Positions 1 through 8,380 are shown, counted from the stretch's first letter. The stretch: DNA of 10,109 bases from Euperipatoides rowelli (GCA_003024985.2 PXIH01S0029653.1); one strand, 5' to 3'. The notes: generated from the letters alone by a model not told the origin. Translations and numbers: made by a program.

Positions 1-1489
1 TAAAACTGTACCCTCATTTATTTTGTTCATTTACAGTTCACCTGCTCACCATCATTGACACTTTTGCTTGATTTTATTGGGTTATTATCAATTTTCTTGT
101 TAAATGAATCTGCTTACTAGTAGCCTATCCCAGGCATATATACTATTTACTGAATATTCTAAATTGATTTTTTTGTTAACACATATTTGTTTGAAATGAA
201 CACACAAAATATTACAGTACATGTTTTCTATTCATCACACTTTTTATTTTTTTTTAATTTTCTCAGGTGGATGTGTTGCTATTAATCATTAAATGTTAAT
301 AATTAAAATATGCTAAAATAAAGTGTATTTTAAAAGGAAGTAAACTTTTATTTACTTTATTCAATTTTAGTAATTATGGAATATCTAGATTCTTTTAAAA
401 ATTAATTTTATTCTGGGTCATCAGAAACAACCCTCCCCCCCCCCCTCTCAGTCTGGGATTGCTGAGTTCTACCATCACAAATTCTGTCTAAGTGAAATAC
501 ACTAAATAAAAATTTCTCTGTTCTGCTAAAACAAGATCTTCAGATGAAGCTGAGCTAAATACAGATCACTGGTAATCCTATCATCCTGCAAAGAAAGGAA
601 TTGGAATATTACAAGGACTATATTTAATATATTTAGGTTTAAATGTTGTATGAAACATTTATTTGCCTACAAAGACTTTTAACCACCTTTCCACAAAGTT
701 CCCAAAAAGCCTTAATGTTAAATTACCAACAGTAAAGAAAATTACACCTCTAGAAATTATCAAAACTTGTCATTATTTTTTTTTTTAAAAATTAATCTTT
801 GGACTGTCTATTCATGACCTGTAGCTTTATAGCTTATCTTAATTTCAAGTGCAATTTTTTTTACCTGTGCAATAACTTCTGTAAATATGTACTGTACTAA
901 ACCAAGAATTGTAAATTTATATTGCACCCTCTCTGGGGCATCGTGTAGTAATGTTTAAAAACTTTAATATTTCAAAAATGTTTGTTAAATTTCAGAAAAA
1001 CAGCAAGTAAAATGTATTCTTCAACTAAATTCACTTGTATAATACATGTACCGTATAATGAAAATTTTATTCAAAGTAAGCTTCAATTAAGTCACTATTT
1101 TATTTTATCTTGAATTTAGTGTATAAACTTTAGGTAATAGCCTATTTTTACTAAGTGAAATCGGCTGACACCTGAAAATCCAGTTTAAATATATTAAAAA
1201 CTTCACTTAAATTTTGCTAAATCATCTTTTCTTTCACTGCTTCTGCGCTCCAACTTGAAGCCCTGGGAGTCCTTCAACCAATCAATGCAGACCTCTACTA
1301 AATTGTCACACCTTTCACTAAACAGACGATGTTTTAATCAAATTTTTGCCTTATCTTAAATTCCAGTATAAAAAGAAAGATTGCCATTTTATGTGTGCTG
1401 AGATGATAATTTTTAGTAACTACAGACTGGTGTAAAGAGCCTAGTTTCTGTAGGGACAAACCATGTCTTCCAACATCTAGTCTTGTTTA
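1..1489. other. AT-rich non-coding stretch
   Basis: No credible gene is seen on either strand: stops are dense in all frames and no protein family is recognisable. The stretch contains runs of T and A, a C11 run at 435-445, a 7-bp hairpin (338-344 with 351-357), and an AATAAA at 317-322 followed directly by a GT-rich stretch. A slightly more GC-rich patch at about 1240-1320 has no recognisable content. A TGTAAATA motif sits at 880-887. Confidence 0.6.
435..445. repeat. C11 homopolymer run
   Basis: Eleven consecutive C follow CCCT, in an otherwise AT-rich background. It is a mononucleotide tract, probably length-variable. Two similar runs on the other strand sense (G11 at 2438-2448 and G12 at 5933-5944) occur in this window. 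Confidence 0.95.
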
Positions 1490-1513
1490 ACATGAAATCT
1501 TAAAATTTCATGT
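1490..1513. repeat. Small perfect hairpin
   Basis: ACATGAAAT at 1490-1498 is the exact reverse complement of ATTTCATGT at 1505-1513, with a 6-nt loop. At 9 bp it is longer than most chance hairpins but is AT-rich. No function is assigned. Confidence 0.7.
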
Positions 1514-2226
1514 ACTGTGTTGGCTGCTGTTTATGTCAAAGTACAATTGCAGTTTGTTTTTAATTCCAAACATTTTATTCAACCTATATCAATATAAAGT
1601 GTCATCTGAAAGTTATTATGCCAGTGCAAAGGACTTATCATATAAATTTGAAATTTATACACTTTCTTTAATGGAAAGAATATATTAATGACCCAGTACA
1701 TTCTGACTGCGGAGATTGTTATAATAAGATATTTTCATAGATAGATTTATTCAAGAAAATATTCCATATTTCCTAGATATTTTTTGTTTTATTTGGATAT
1801 TAATGGTTAAAGAATAAATATGAGTTTCTAAATTTTAAATATTTATGTTGGGGTTATCAATTTAATGAAAATGTTTATTATCATTATTGGTTATATTTTT
1901 TTCAGAGGAAAAGTAGAAGAAAACATTTAGCTAGTATTGCTATTTTTTTTAGATTGTTTCCGTTGTTTGGGCAATGGTGGGTTTGTACTCGGAATCTATC
2001 TGCCGAGGATTAGATTATTATTAGAAAGTTAATGATATCTTACCCGCCTTAACTATGTCTATCCCGTTTACTATTGCTATTTTTAGTAGGGCAATTAGTA
2101 ATTTTCATAAATATTTTTGATCAAGATGATGATTCTTTTAGCCTAGTGTAAGAGATTCCAATCGTTTTCAAGTTCCCCTGTTTTCTATCTTTCTGCAGTC
2201 GTTTTGTGATCTGTGGGAGTATCTGG
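1514..2226. other. Non-coding stretch with small hairpins
   Basis: No gene is seen. The stretch holds the palindrome at 1641-1659, a 5-bp CTCGG/CCGAG stem (1988-1992 with 2003-2007) and an imperfect 10-bp stem (2068-2077 with 2091-2101, one bulged T). The DNA becomes less AT-rich from about 1960 onward. No protein family could be recognised there. Confidence 0.55.
1641..1659. repeat. Perfect 19-nt palindrome
   Basis: TATAAATTT at 1641-1649 is mirrored as AAATTTATA at 1651-1659 around a single central G. It is fully AT in the arms, so chance is a reasonable explanation. Confidence 0.7.
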
Positions 2227-2242
2227 TAGTGGTGTACCCAGG
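2227..2242 (+). repeat. Motif resembling a hAT element terminus
   Basis: The sequence TAGTGGTGTACCCAGG closely resembles the CAGTGGTGTAG end seen at 8363-8373 (read on the minus strand) and the generic end of many hAT-type elements. Downstream DNA to about 2490 is unusually GC-rich and includes G11, as in some such elements. No convincing partner end was found: a CCTGG-containing stretch at 2767-2787 is only a loose match, and the flanks (2219-2226 and 2788-2795) show no target duplication. This is a possible solo or decayed end only. Confidence 0.3.
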
Positions 2243-2632
2243 TCGGCCCGTGCTGATCTGGCTCATGTGCTGCCAGGCATTCTATGTTAGATGTGAGACT
2301 ATGATAAATAAAATATCAGATTAGGTAGTAAGCTCCCTTGCTTTTGGTCTGTAATAATTCATCTGGCCAAATGGGGATAAACTAATTATTGTTCTCCCGA
2401 TCTCTCTCGTGCAGGGGCACCCTGAGGCCTCTGACGAGGGGGGGGGGGAGGAGTTCGGTAGTTGACTCATTCTCGGTGGCCAGGTGAACTGGAGACAGTA
2501 AGAAGGGAGTTTTTAAATTAGTTTCTCTAAAACAGTAACCTGTCTTGAGATAGAATAATATTCCAATTGTTATGACTATTATCAGGGCGGGATTACGAGC
2601 AATAATGACGGGAAGTTTACGACATATATACA
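2243..2632. other. GC-richer non-coding stretch
   Basis: Compared with its neighbours this stretch is rich in G and C and holds a G11 run (2438-2448). The open frames across it on both strands run into the TA microsatellite and give low-complexity Y/I repeats, so they are not supported as genes. No protein family is recognisable. It may be the interior of an old transposon, given the end-like motif just upstream. Confidence 0.4.
2438..2448. repeat. G11 homopolymer run
   Basis: Eleven consecutive G precede AGGAG. It is a simple mononucleotide tract, likely to vary in length and prone to sequencing error. Confidence 0.95.
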
Positions 2633-2647
2633 GTATGTATATATACA

Positions 2648-2648
<1 letters not shown>

Positions 2649-2682
<34 letters not shown>
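2649..2682. repeat. (TA)17 microsatellite
   Basis: Seventeen uninterrupted TA units are flanked on the left by two ACAGTATGTA/ACAGTATATA-type units (2630-2650) and on the right by ACACAGTATG. The flanking ACAGTAT motifs suggest the array grew from a CAGTATATA-like seed. It is a typical eukaryotic dinucleotide repeat and self-complementary. Confidence 0.95.
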
Positions 2683-2687
<5 letters not shown>

Positions 2688-2762
2688 TATGTGGGCGATA
2701 AGCATATTGAAATCTCTCCAAAATATGTCGGAAGTGGGCGGTAAACAAAAAAAGATTGAAGA

Positions 2763-2769
2763 CCCCCCC
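2763..2769. repeat. C7 run
   Basis: Seven consecutive C stand before TGGCTTATAAC. It is reported because it adds to the series of G/C homopolymers in an AT-rich window. Confidence 0.9.
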
Positions 2770-2787
2770 TGGCTTATAACAAAACTG

Positions 2788-3384
2788 TCAATATACTGTT
2801 TGAAATTAAATTAATTCAGGAAATTATCTGTTTTTATGCCAGTATATCAAACTATCAAATATTTGATACTCCTAATGTACAGTGTGTAGTGTGTACTGTA
2901 TATACTGCAAAACTTTACACATACTCTATATCAACAGTATATAGACATTCAGTTTAGTTTATGTATTATGTATTGTACATTATAAACATTACTATTCCCT
3001 TGCTATTTACCTCACTAGCAAGATTATTTTAATTTTATTATTCAAGTGTTCATCTTTCTATCAACATCTGTATATATTATTTGAATTGAAATCACAGCTA
3101 CTTGCTAAAACTATTTTTTATTTTATTTTCAGAAATGTACCTTAATTATATTTCCTCAGTTATGTTTATTCTGTCCAAAAATATTTGATTTTCTTTTGAC
3201 AGTTTGGTATATTACTTGAAGCAATATATTTTGTTTTGTTTTTTAAAATTTTTCACTATGTCAGAATATACCTGTTTTGTTCAGATTTTTTTTCTCCCTT
3301 TTTACAAAATTTTACTGCTTTAATTTTAAAACTACTTCTGAACTAGATGGATTTTCTACATTTATTAAAGAAAATAAATATGTG
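2788..3384. other. AT-rich non-coding stretch
   Basis: No gene is seen. The first part is rich in short TGTA/TACA motifs, including the inverted repeat at 2899-2943. TGTATATA occurs at 2897 and 3069. The remainder is runs of T and A with no recognisable content. Confidence 0.55.
2899..2943. repeat. 9-bp inverted repeat
   Basis: TATATACTG at 2899-2907 is the exact reverse complement of CAGTATATA at 2935-2943, with a 27-nt spacer. The same CAGTATA core appears around the TA microsatellite, in the palindrome at 5358-5405 and at 8717. Confidence 0.55.
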
Positions 3385-3415
3385 CCCAGCACCCCTCTCC
3401 TTTCCCAGTGCTGGG
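3385..3415. repeat. GC-rich hairpin
   Basis: CCCAGCAC at 3385-3392 pairs perfectly with GTGCTGGG at 3408-3415, leaving a 15-nt pyrimidine-rich loop. An alternative stem, CCCAG/CTGGG at 3404-3408 and 3411-3415, overlaps it. The 8-bp stem is the most GC-rich one found and stands out from AT-rich flanks. It would fold in either DNA or RNA; no known RNA family is recognised. Confidence 0.6.
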
Positions 3416-3748
3416 TTTATGTGTAGTGCTGTATATTGAGATTATGAATGCAAGTGAAATTATATGCTAATTCACTGATTTTTTGTTGTGCTCTAAAAAT
3501 GTAGATAAATAAAATAAGACTGATAAACAGAAAAGATAAAACTGACCCAGTGTAAGTCTCGATAATCATTTTTTTTTTCACGCATTTAAATTGAAAATCA
3601 AGGTCTTAAAAGAAATAGAATTATCAAATTCTATATTAAAAAAATAGAACAAGTAGATTTAATATGCTGTGATAAATACATCCACCACTTATATCCCCTC
3701 CCCCTTTTTACTTACCAGACAACCACTGATTAGTTAATTCAAGATTTA
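3416..3748. other. AT-rich non-coding stretch
   Basis: No gene is seen. The stretch holds a TGTAGATA motif at 3500-3507 that runs into AATAAA, short A/T runs, and a C-rich patch at about 3695-3705. Confidence 0.55.
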
Positions 3749-3808
3749 ATGAATTTATATATAAAAAGAATCAAATATTGATGAATTTATACATAAAAAT
3801 CAAATATT
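3749..3808. repeat. Two-unit degenerate tandem repeat
   Basis: A unit starting ATGAATTTATA and ending ATCAAATATT occurs at 3749-3779 (31 nt) and again at 3781-3808 (28 nt). The units differ by a TAT/CAT change and a 3-nt indel. This is a short local duplication with no known function. Confidence 0.75.
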
Positions 3809-3850
3809 AATATTTAGTGATGATATTCATATTATATGTTCATTTAAAGA

Positions 3851-3863
3851 AATCAATCAATCA
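3851..3863. repeat. (AATC)3 short repeat
   Basis: Three AATC units are followed by A7. A (CT)5 run lies nearby at 3911-3920. These are minor simple repeats. Confidence 0.7.
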
Positions 3864-3954
3864 AAAAAATTTAGAAAGGGATGCAATTTTTTAAAAATCG
3901 ACATTTTTTTCTCTCTCTCTAATTAGGCTGTTCATGTTGATAAAGTATCTGACT

Positions 3955-4051
3955 AGGGCTCAAAATTCTAAATTTTATGCTTTCACTCGCAAGTAACTGG
4001 GAGCAAGTTGTGTCTCGCTGGGAGCAATTCCTACCACTTATTTCGAGCCCT
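3955..4051. repeat. Small fold-back (MITE-like) element
   Basis: The left end AGGGCTCAAAAT (3955-3966) matches the reverse complement of the right end ATTTCGAGCCCT (4040-4051) at 11 of 12 positions. Between them CTGGGAGCAA occurs twice as a direct repeat (3997-4006 and 4018-4027), each copy close to a CTCGC. The internal DNA is more GC-rich than the flanks. Ends of the AGGGCTCGAAA type are, from memory, common in dispersed repeats of several animal genomes, but this could not be checked. A target duplication is not clear. Confidence 0.5.
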
Positions 4052-4653
4052 GCTATGACACTTTTAGAAAAAATAAAATACAGTACATATTCGATTAGAT
4101 TGATGTAATCTTTATCTCCCTATTTTTCACAAATGGTTGATCCTCTATTAGTCTTTTAAAAAAAATAGTATCTAATGAATAGTCAGTGCTTACAGTCTAA
4201 TCCTGAAATGCAAATTTTGTATAATAGCATAAATTGTAATTTTTATGGTAACTCGCTGATAAATATTTCCTCTTTCTTTAAGTTCTGAAAATGTTCGTGA
4301 ATTTAAAAATCTTATAAATGGCAAACTGATTGTTCAGTGTAACATTTTAAGTCTCGCATTAAATTTCAGAATCAAAAATTTAAATAATTTCTATCTAAAA
4401 GTAATCTCTTATTAATAATAATTGGTGATGATCCCTTACATTTTAAAGTACAGTACTTAAAATATTTTTTTAAAGAGTTGTAATTTTTTTTAAAAAAAAA
4501 TGTTTCCTTTTAATTCTTGAAAATAAGGAACTCATTTAAATATTGAGACTTAAAAATTTTTTGTTTTTTTTTACAGTGACACAAAATAAAATTTTCCATG
4601 AATACATTTACACAATCTTAATTTATTTTATAAAAAATTTGTCATGAATATTG
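4052..4653. other. AT-rich non-coding stretch
   Basis: Nothing gene-like is seen. It holds a short palindrome around 4447-4458 (AAGTAC, A, GTACTT), a T8A9 tract at 4484-4500, and a T-rich stretch ending in ACAG at 4573-4576 that resembles a splice acceptor but has no identifiable exon beyond it. Confidence 0.55.
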
Positions 4654-4712
4654 CATAGCTGCCAAGTGTTCCGATTTTTTTAGTATTTCATCCGAATTTC
4701 AAACTGAAATAC
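4654..4712 (+). repeat. Dispersed-repeat fragment, CATAGCTGCCAA copy 1
   Basis: It starts with CATAGCTGCCAA (4654-4665), which recurs in opposite orientation at 6013-6024. It is followed by a T-rich segment and an 8-bp inverted repeat, GTATTTCA (4683-4690) with TGAAATAC (4705-4712). A 12-nt match between two sites in an AT-rich window is unlikely by chance, so I read both as fragments of one repeat family. The right boundary is only a guess. Confidence 0.4.
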
Positions 4713-5357
4713 GAAAATACAATTGTAATAATAGTTCACATTTTAATAAATTTGAAGTTCGCAGTATTTTAGTTAATTTGTAAAGTAATTTTCACTTTTT
4801 AAAATTAAATTTCAAACTTTTAAAACTGATTATTGACTATGGATTAAGCATAGAATTCCCAGTCATTCACGAATTTTTATTGAAAAATATAAAGATTCTA
4901 ATTTTTATGCTAAAAAAAATAAACAGCTGATTTTACATTCATCTCTAACTTTGTCTCCTTTCATAAATATCATTGGATCAAAATAAGCTATTAATAGATT
5001 CAATTAACTATAATAATTGACTAATAAGGCTTTATTTGTGCTGAGTTTTAATATATATGTCTTTAGACTCATCATTAATCTAAAACTTTTGAATCTGAGG
5101 AATTGTAAACCAACCAACATTATTTTATTTTTACTTGGTGTTTTGAACTTAATAAATTAATGATATCTACTTATTTCTGAGTATTTATAATTTACTGTTT
5201 CTAAAATACTGCACAAAATGTTTTATTTTTAATTAATATTTCAAGTACTAAATAATAAATAAAAGACTATTGGGCTACTTTTAAAATAAAAATTATATTT
5301 TCTTCTTAATGCAGCCTACATAAATGGGTGAATGTTGAGTCATTTTCTGAACCTCCA
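4713..5357. other. AT-rich non-coding stretch
   Basis: No gene, RNA or repeat boundary is visible. It is composed of short A and T runs with scattered ATTTA and AATAAA words, as expected by composition. Confidence 0.55.
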
Positions 5358-5405
5358 AACCTGTGCTCTATATTTACAGTATACTGTAAATATAGAGCAG
5401 AGGTT
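5358..5405. repeat. 48-nt near-perfect palindrome
   Basis: The core 18+18 nt (5364-5381 and 5382-5399) is a perfect palindrome centred on ACAGTATACTGT. After one G/G mismatch (5363, 5400) five more base pairs extend it to 5358-5405, giving 23 of 24 pairs with no loop. As DNA it can form a cruciform; as RNA it would be one long hairpin. It may be a tiny fold-back transposon or an inverted duplication. No flanking target duplication is seen. Confidence 0.85.
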
Positions 5406-5908
5406 AGTGGGAAAAGAAATGAATTAGGCTACATATAAAAATAGTGGGGGTGACTCCTCTCCCTTCACCAGGGTTTGCCCTTGGACTTTGCTGTGGGCTT
5501 TCCCGCACACTCAAAATTTTTTATGTCCTCTTATTCACTTTTGTTCATGTGGTATGTCTATAAGTGCTATGTTTCCAAATTCTCCTGGAATACAGAAATA
5601 TGCATGTAGGAGGACAAAAACATGTTGCATCATGAAAGAACTTGCTTTTGATTATTTGTAATCCATTATAAAAGCATATTCTTCATATTTAAATCGTGTA
5701 AATATTTGCATTTTATGAGAAAAATGAATCTCTAGTTTTAGACTTTACTGAAAATGCAAGATGGTTTTGATCAGAAATAAATAATTCACTATATTTATAT
5801 AAAGGCATGTAAAAAATGGCCCTTTTTCTGTGGGGACTGATGCCAGAAATGATAGTGATAGGAAATTTAAGCTATTACATATTTCAACGTTAACTCGGTT
5901 AAATTTTA
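5406..5908. other. Non-coding stretch, mixed composition
   Basis: No gene is seen. Positions 5440-5510 are moderately GC-rich but have no recognisable product. A TGTAAATA motif is at 5697-5704. A short open frame on the minus strand reads through the T10/G12 tract and lacks any family likeness. Confidence 0.5.
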
Positions 5909-5944
5909 TTATATATATATATTTTTTTTTTAGGGGGGGGGGGG
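5909..5944. repeat. AT repeat, T10 and G12 compound tract
   Basis: An (AT)n run to 5921 is followed by T10 (5922-5931), one A, and G12 (5933-5944). It is a compound low-complexity tract, likely unstable in length and a place where assemblies or reads may be wrong. Confidence 0.9.
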
Positions 5945-6024
5945 AGATTTTCAATTTCCCCGATTCCACTGAGAGATTACTCCTACCCCACTCATAATTT
6001 GATATTGTAAGGTTGGCAGCTATG
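5945..6024 (-). repeat. Dispersed-repeat fragment, CATAGCTGCCAA copy 2
   Basis: Read on the minus strand it begins CATAGCTGCCAA (6013-6024), matching the copy at 4654-4665, and runs toward the C12 complement of the homopolymer tract. Beyond the first 12 nt the two copies diverge. The outer boundary is uncertain. Confidence 0.4.
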
Positions 6025-7021
6025 ATATTGTGTTATATTTACTGCCTCTATTTTAGAGCATATATTAAGATTATGCAAATGGATAATATGAATGACGATG
6101 CAAAAGCTCTATTAGCTAGTTTCTAGCCCCAAGTCCGCGGAATAGGTTCTAGACTTGCGGGTAATAGAATTGATTGTTTCCATTAACACAATTTCCTGGA
6201 TGGATTCCAGATATTAACTGAAAATTACTTGTACACTAAAAAAAATTGCATTTTTTTTTTTAAAAAAAAATACCGGGGAGGCTTATTTCAGAAAATAATA
6301 ACCTGAGTAGTTCAACACCAAAGTATTTAAATTTGCTCCAACTCATGTTAATTGTACATTTTGGCAGTGAAAAAATTTCAAAGGACAAAACGTAGACCTG
6401 CTCGCTCATAAGTGATTGAGTGGTTACCGGTTGCTTCTCTTGGTATATTTCGAAATACCACGATTTGGTTACATACGACGTTCAAGAATTTGTATCTAAG
6501 TATGTGGCCTTTTTGCTAGGAATTTGAGATATTGCATCCAATTTTGTAAGAACTGATGGTGAAAAAAATTTAAAAGTATAATGAATAGACACTCAAATGC
6601 TATAGTTGTGTGGCCACCATTTTGCTTCTATTAGTGTACTTAGAAAATACATAAAAGGAACAAGTTGCTCTTAGAATGAGGAATGACCATTATCTATTTC
6701 ATGGTAATAATCTTGGAGCTCATGTATAGTGAAACAAGAAAATGATATACCAGCTTGAGTGTAGCATTCAATCTACATAATCTAAGTGAATAATTAGCCT
6801 ACAGAAACATTTAAATATTTGTATCTGGCTCTGCATGTACGAGTCGATCAAATTTGGCATAATCCAGTACGAATTTAAATGTTCATAGTATAATTTTTTT
6901 TATTTCAATTTCTTATGAAAGCTATATCTAGACCTACATTACAAATGTGCTTGATTTTGGTTGTGATAAATATTTCATCCGGAATTATAGTTTACAATAT
7001 ATCTAGCCCTACTCTGCTATA
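6025..7021. other. Largely featureless non-coding stretch
   Basis: No gene is found. Inside it, 6130-6157 has a 6-bp stem (CAAGTC with GACTTG) and GC-rich imperfect direct similarity (GTCCGCGGAATAG against CTTGCGGGTAATAG). A T11A9 tract is at 6251-6270. A bulged stem GGTAT/ATACC enclosing TTCGAA lies at 6433-6450 or nearby. No tRNA-like B box is seen around 6400-6445. Confidence 0.5.
6251..6270. repeat. T11A9 tract
   Basis: Eleven T are followed by nine A. It is self-complementary and could snap back, but is just as well explained as two adjacent homopolymers. A similar T8A9 tract is at 4484-4500 and T6A16 at 7710-7731. Confidence 0.85.
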
Positions 7022-7542
7022 TGGGTCACTTTTCAATTCAGTGGGCAATTATTTAATTCAGTGGTGTCAATGATACAATTGTTACATATGCTACAAAAAA
7101 TTATATTTAGTGTGTTTAGCTCAGCAACTATTTTGGTAGCAGTTATTCCCAATTGCTTATATGTTTTTTATAGCTATTCATATAGAAAAAGATTTCATTT
7201 TTATTTTGCCTAACATTTCGACAAGTAATTCACAAGATTTGACAAATTTTGCACCCTACCACCTACAGAAGTATTTATTTTTATTTTCTCTGTTAATATT
7301 GTCCTGAACATTACTTTTAACTACAAAATCTGTTTTTAGTTGTTGCACGTCACTTCAGTTGGTGTCCAGGATACACCAGTGTTTTAGTTTAGTAAGCACA
7401 TTTTTTAGAAAATGGCAACAAAAGTTATTTATTGAATTATAAATTAAGAAAATTATATGTAACAATGATAAAATAATTTTAGTTAAAAAAAAAAAAATTA
7501 TACTCAGGACACAAAGTACCTACTGAATTGAAAAGTGACCCA
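7022..7542. mobile_element. 521-bp element with 21-bp inverted ends
   Basis: The sequence at 7022-7042 (starts TGGGTCACTT, ends AATTCAGT) is the exact reverse complement of 7522-7542. Allowing two mismatches the ends extend inward to 26 nt (24 of 26). The interior is AT-rich, has no intact frame, repeats AATTCAGTGG (7035-7044 and again about 20 nt on) and holds a 6-bp hairpin TGGTGT/ACACCA at 7360-7378. This is the structure expected of a non-autonomous DNA transposon, but no target duplication is obvious and no superfamily can be named. It could also be two inverted copies of a shorter repeat. Confidence 0.55.
7485..7497. repeat. A13 run
   Basis: Thirteen consecutive A lie close to the right inverted end of the 521-bp element. 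It is a simple homopolymer. Confidence 0.9.
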
Positions 7543-7930
7543 CATTCATGTTATGAAAAATCACGAGTAAAATAAATTCATAGACTACAGTAAAGTATTT
7601 ATAAAGGTAGAGTCATTATGTAACAGTTAAAGCTCGGTGCAATTTTCAGAGTTGCACATTGCTATTTGCAATCCCATTGTGTTTAGGCTGCAATGTTAAT
7701 CTTGTGTTCTTTTTTAAAAAAAAAAAAAAAACTTTTAATTGTCTTTGTTTCAATGGTTGTATTTAATTCTCTACACTGTAAATATGTATGTATAATAAAG
7801 CAAATCATTTCATGGCAGTAAATTTGTGTTGCTATCATACGCTAGAATTTACAATGACTACCATTAGAAAAATAATGTTCTTAGAATTCACACATCAAAA
7901 TAATTACTTCTTTTTCTCAACATTTTCATT
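7543..7930. other. Non-coding stretch with a poly(A)-signal-like cluster
   Basis: No gene is seen. T6A16 is at 7710-7731, and a 6-bp GTGCAA/TTGCAC stem is at 7637-7657. At 7777-7799 TGTAAATA, TGTATGTA and AATAAA lie in series (see the separate entry). Confidence 0.5.
7777..7830 (+). promoter_or_regulatory. Possible polyadenylation site
   Basis: TGTAAATA (7777-7784) and further TGTA words lie just upstream of AATAAA (7794-7799), with a GT-rich TTTGTGTTGCT about 25 nt downstream. This is the order expected of an animal cleavage and polyadenylation site: UGUA, hexamer, GU-rich element. In AT-rich DNA the parts also arise by chance, and no upstream gene is identified. Confidence 0.3.
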
Positions 7931-8380
7931 AAACTGGTGTAGCCAGGGTTGAGGAGGGACGGTGACCTGCTAAAAACTTAAAAACGGCACCTATGGCAAT
8001 TTTAATTACTGTCACTGACTCACTGTGCGTTATTTCGTTGTGGAACATCAAGCTATAGTGCCTATCCTTATGTTTTTTTTTATTTTATGGCACACTTTGT
8101 TTTTTTTATTAATTATGCACAAGACAATCGAGATCAGCTGCAAGAATGTTATATCTTTATATAAAGTTACATTGGTAATCGAATTAAATGTTCAAACATC
8201 CAACAAAATGATCGAATTAATAAATTGCAATATTTGATCAAAAAAAAAAGCTTATCAAAATAAAATTATTTGATTTGTGTCTCGCTTTTTCTCCCCAAAA
8301 ATCTTGTCACTTTTTCGTTGATGGTCTGGGGGCCTATTTTTCCATCACATGTCAAAAGCTGTCTACACCACTGTTTTCAT
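7923..8380. repeat. Candidate 8-bp target site duplication
   Basis: TTTTCATT at 7923-7930 and TTTTCATA at 8374-8381 flank the TIR pair of the element between them and match at 7 of 8 positions. An 8-bp duplication is the hallmark length of hAT insertion. Confidence 0.5.
7931..8373. mobile_element. hAT-like non-autonomous element (MITE), 443 bp
   Basis: The left end carries TGGTGTAGCCAG (7935-7946) and the right end, read on the minus strand, CAGTGGTGTAGACAG (8359-8373); the shared 12-nt core matches at 11 of 12. CAGTGG-type ends with 8-bp target duplications are typical of hAT elements, and here the flanks match at 7 of 8. The left terminus has decayed (AAC where CAG is expected, with one extra base). 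The interior is non-coding: an open frame at 8025-8237 starts with no context and encodes a low-complexity I/L/F-rich peptide unlike a transposase. It would need an autonomous hAT transposase supplied from elsewhere. Confidence 0.6.

Noticed and set aside
241-322. T-rich tract ending CTCAG, then a short frame and AATAAA, as a terminal exon
   Set aside because: Acceptor-like T tracts are frequent here (also near 1905, 3132 and 4576) and no upstream exon or donor is identifiable.
2382-2705. 107-codon minus-strand open frame
   Set aside because: Its N-terminal part is the translated TA microsatellite (alternating Y and I), and the rest crosses the G11 run; no domain and no context.
2227-2787. 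Full second hAT element
   Set aside because: The right-hand candidate end is a poor match and the flanks (2219-2226 and 2788-2795) show no duplication.
2572-2814. 80-codon plus-strand open frame
   Set aside because: Open because of the same TA repeat; the peptide is low complexity and has no family likeness.
5745-5969. 74-codon minus-strand open frame
   Set aside because: Reads through the T10/G12 compound tract as P and K runs; nothing supports expression.
6400-6445. tRNA-like or SINE promoter
   Set aside because: No convincing A or B box and no cloverleaf could be drawn.
8025-8237. 70-codon plus-strand open frame
   Set aside because: Lies inside the putative hAT MITE and encodes a hydrophobic low-complexity peptide; it does not look like a transposase.
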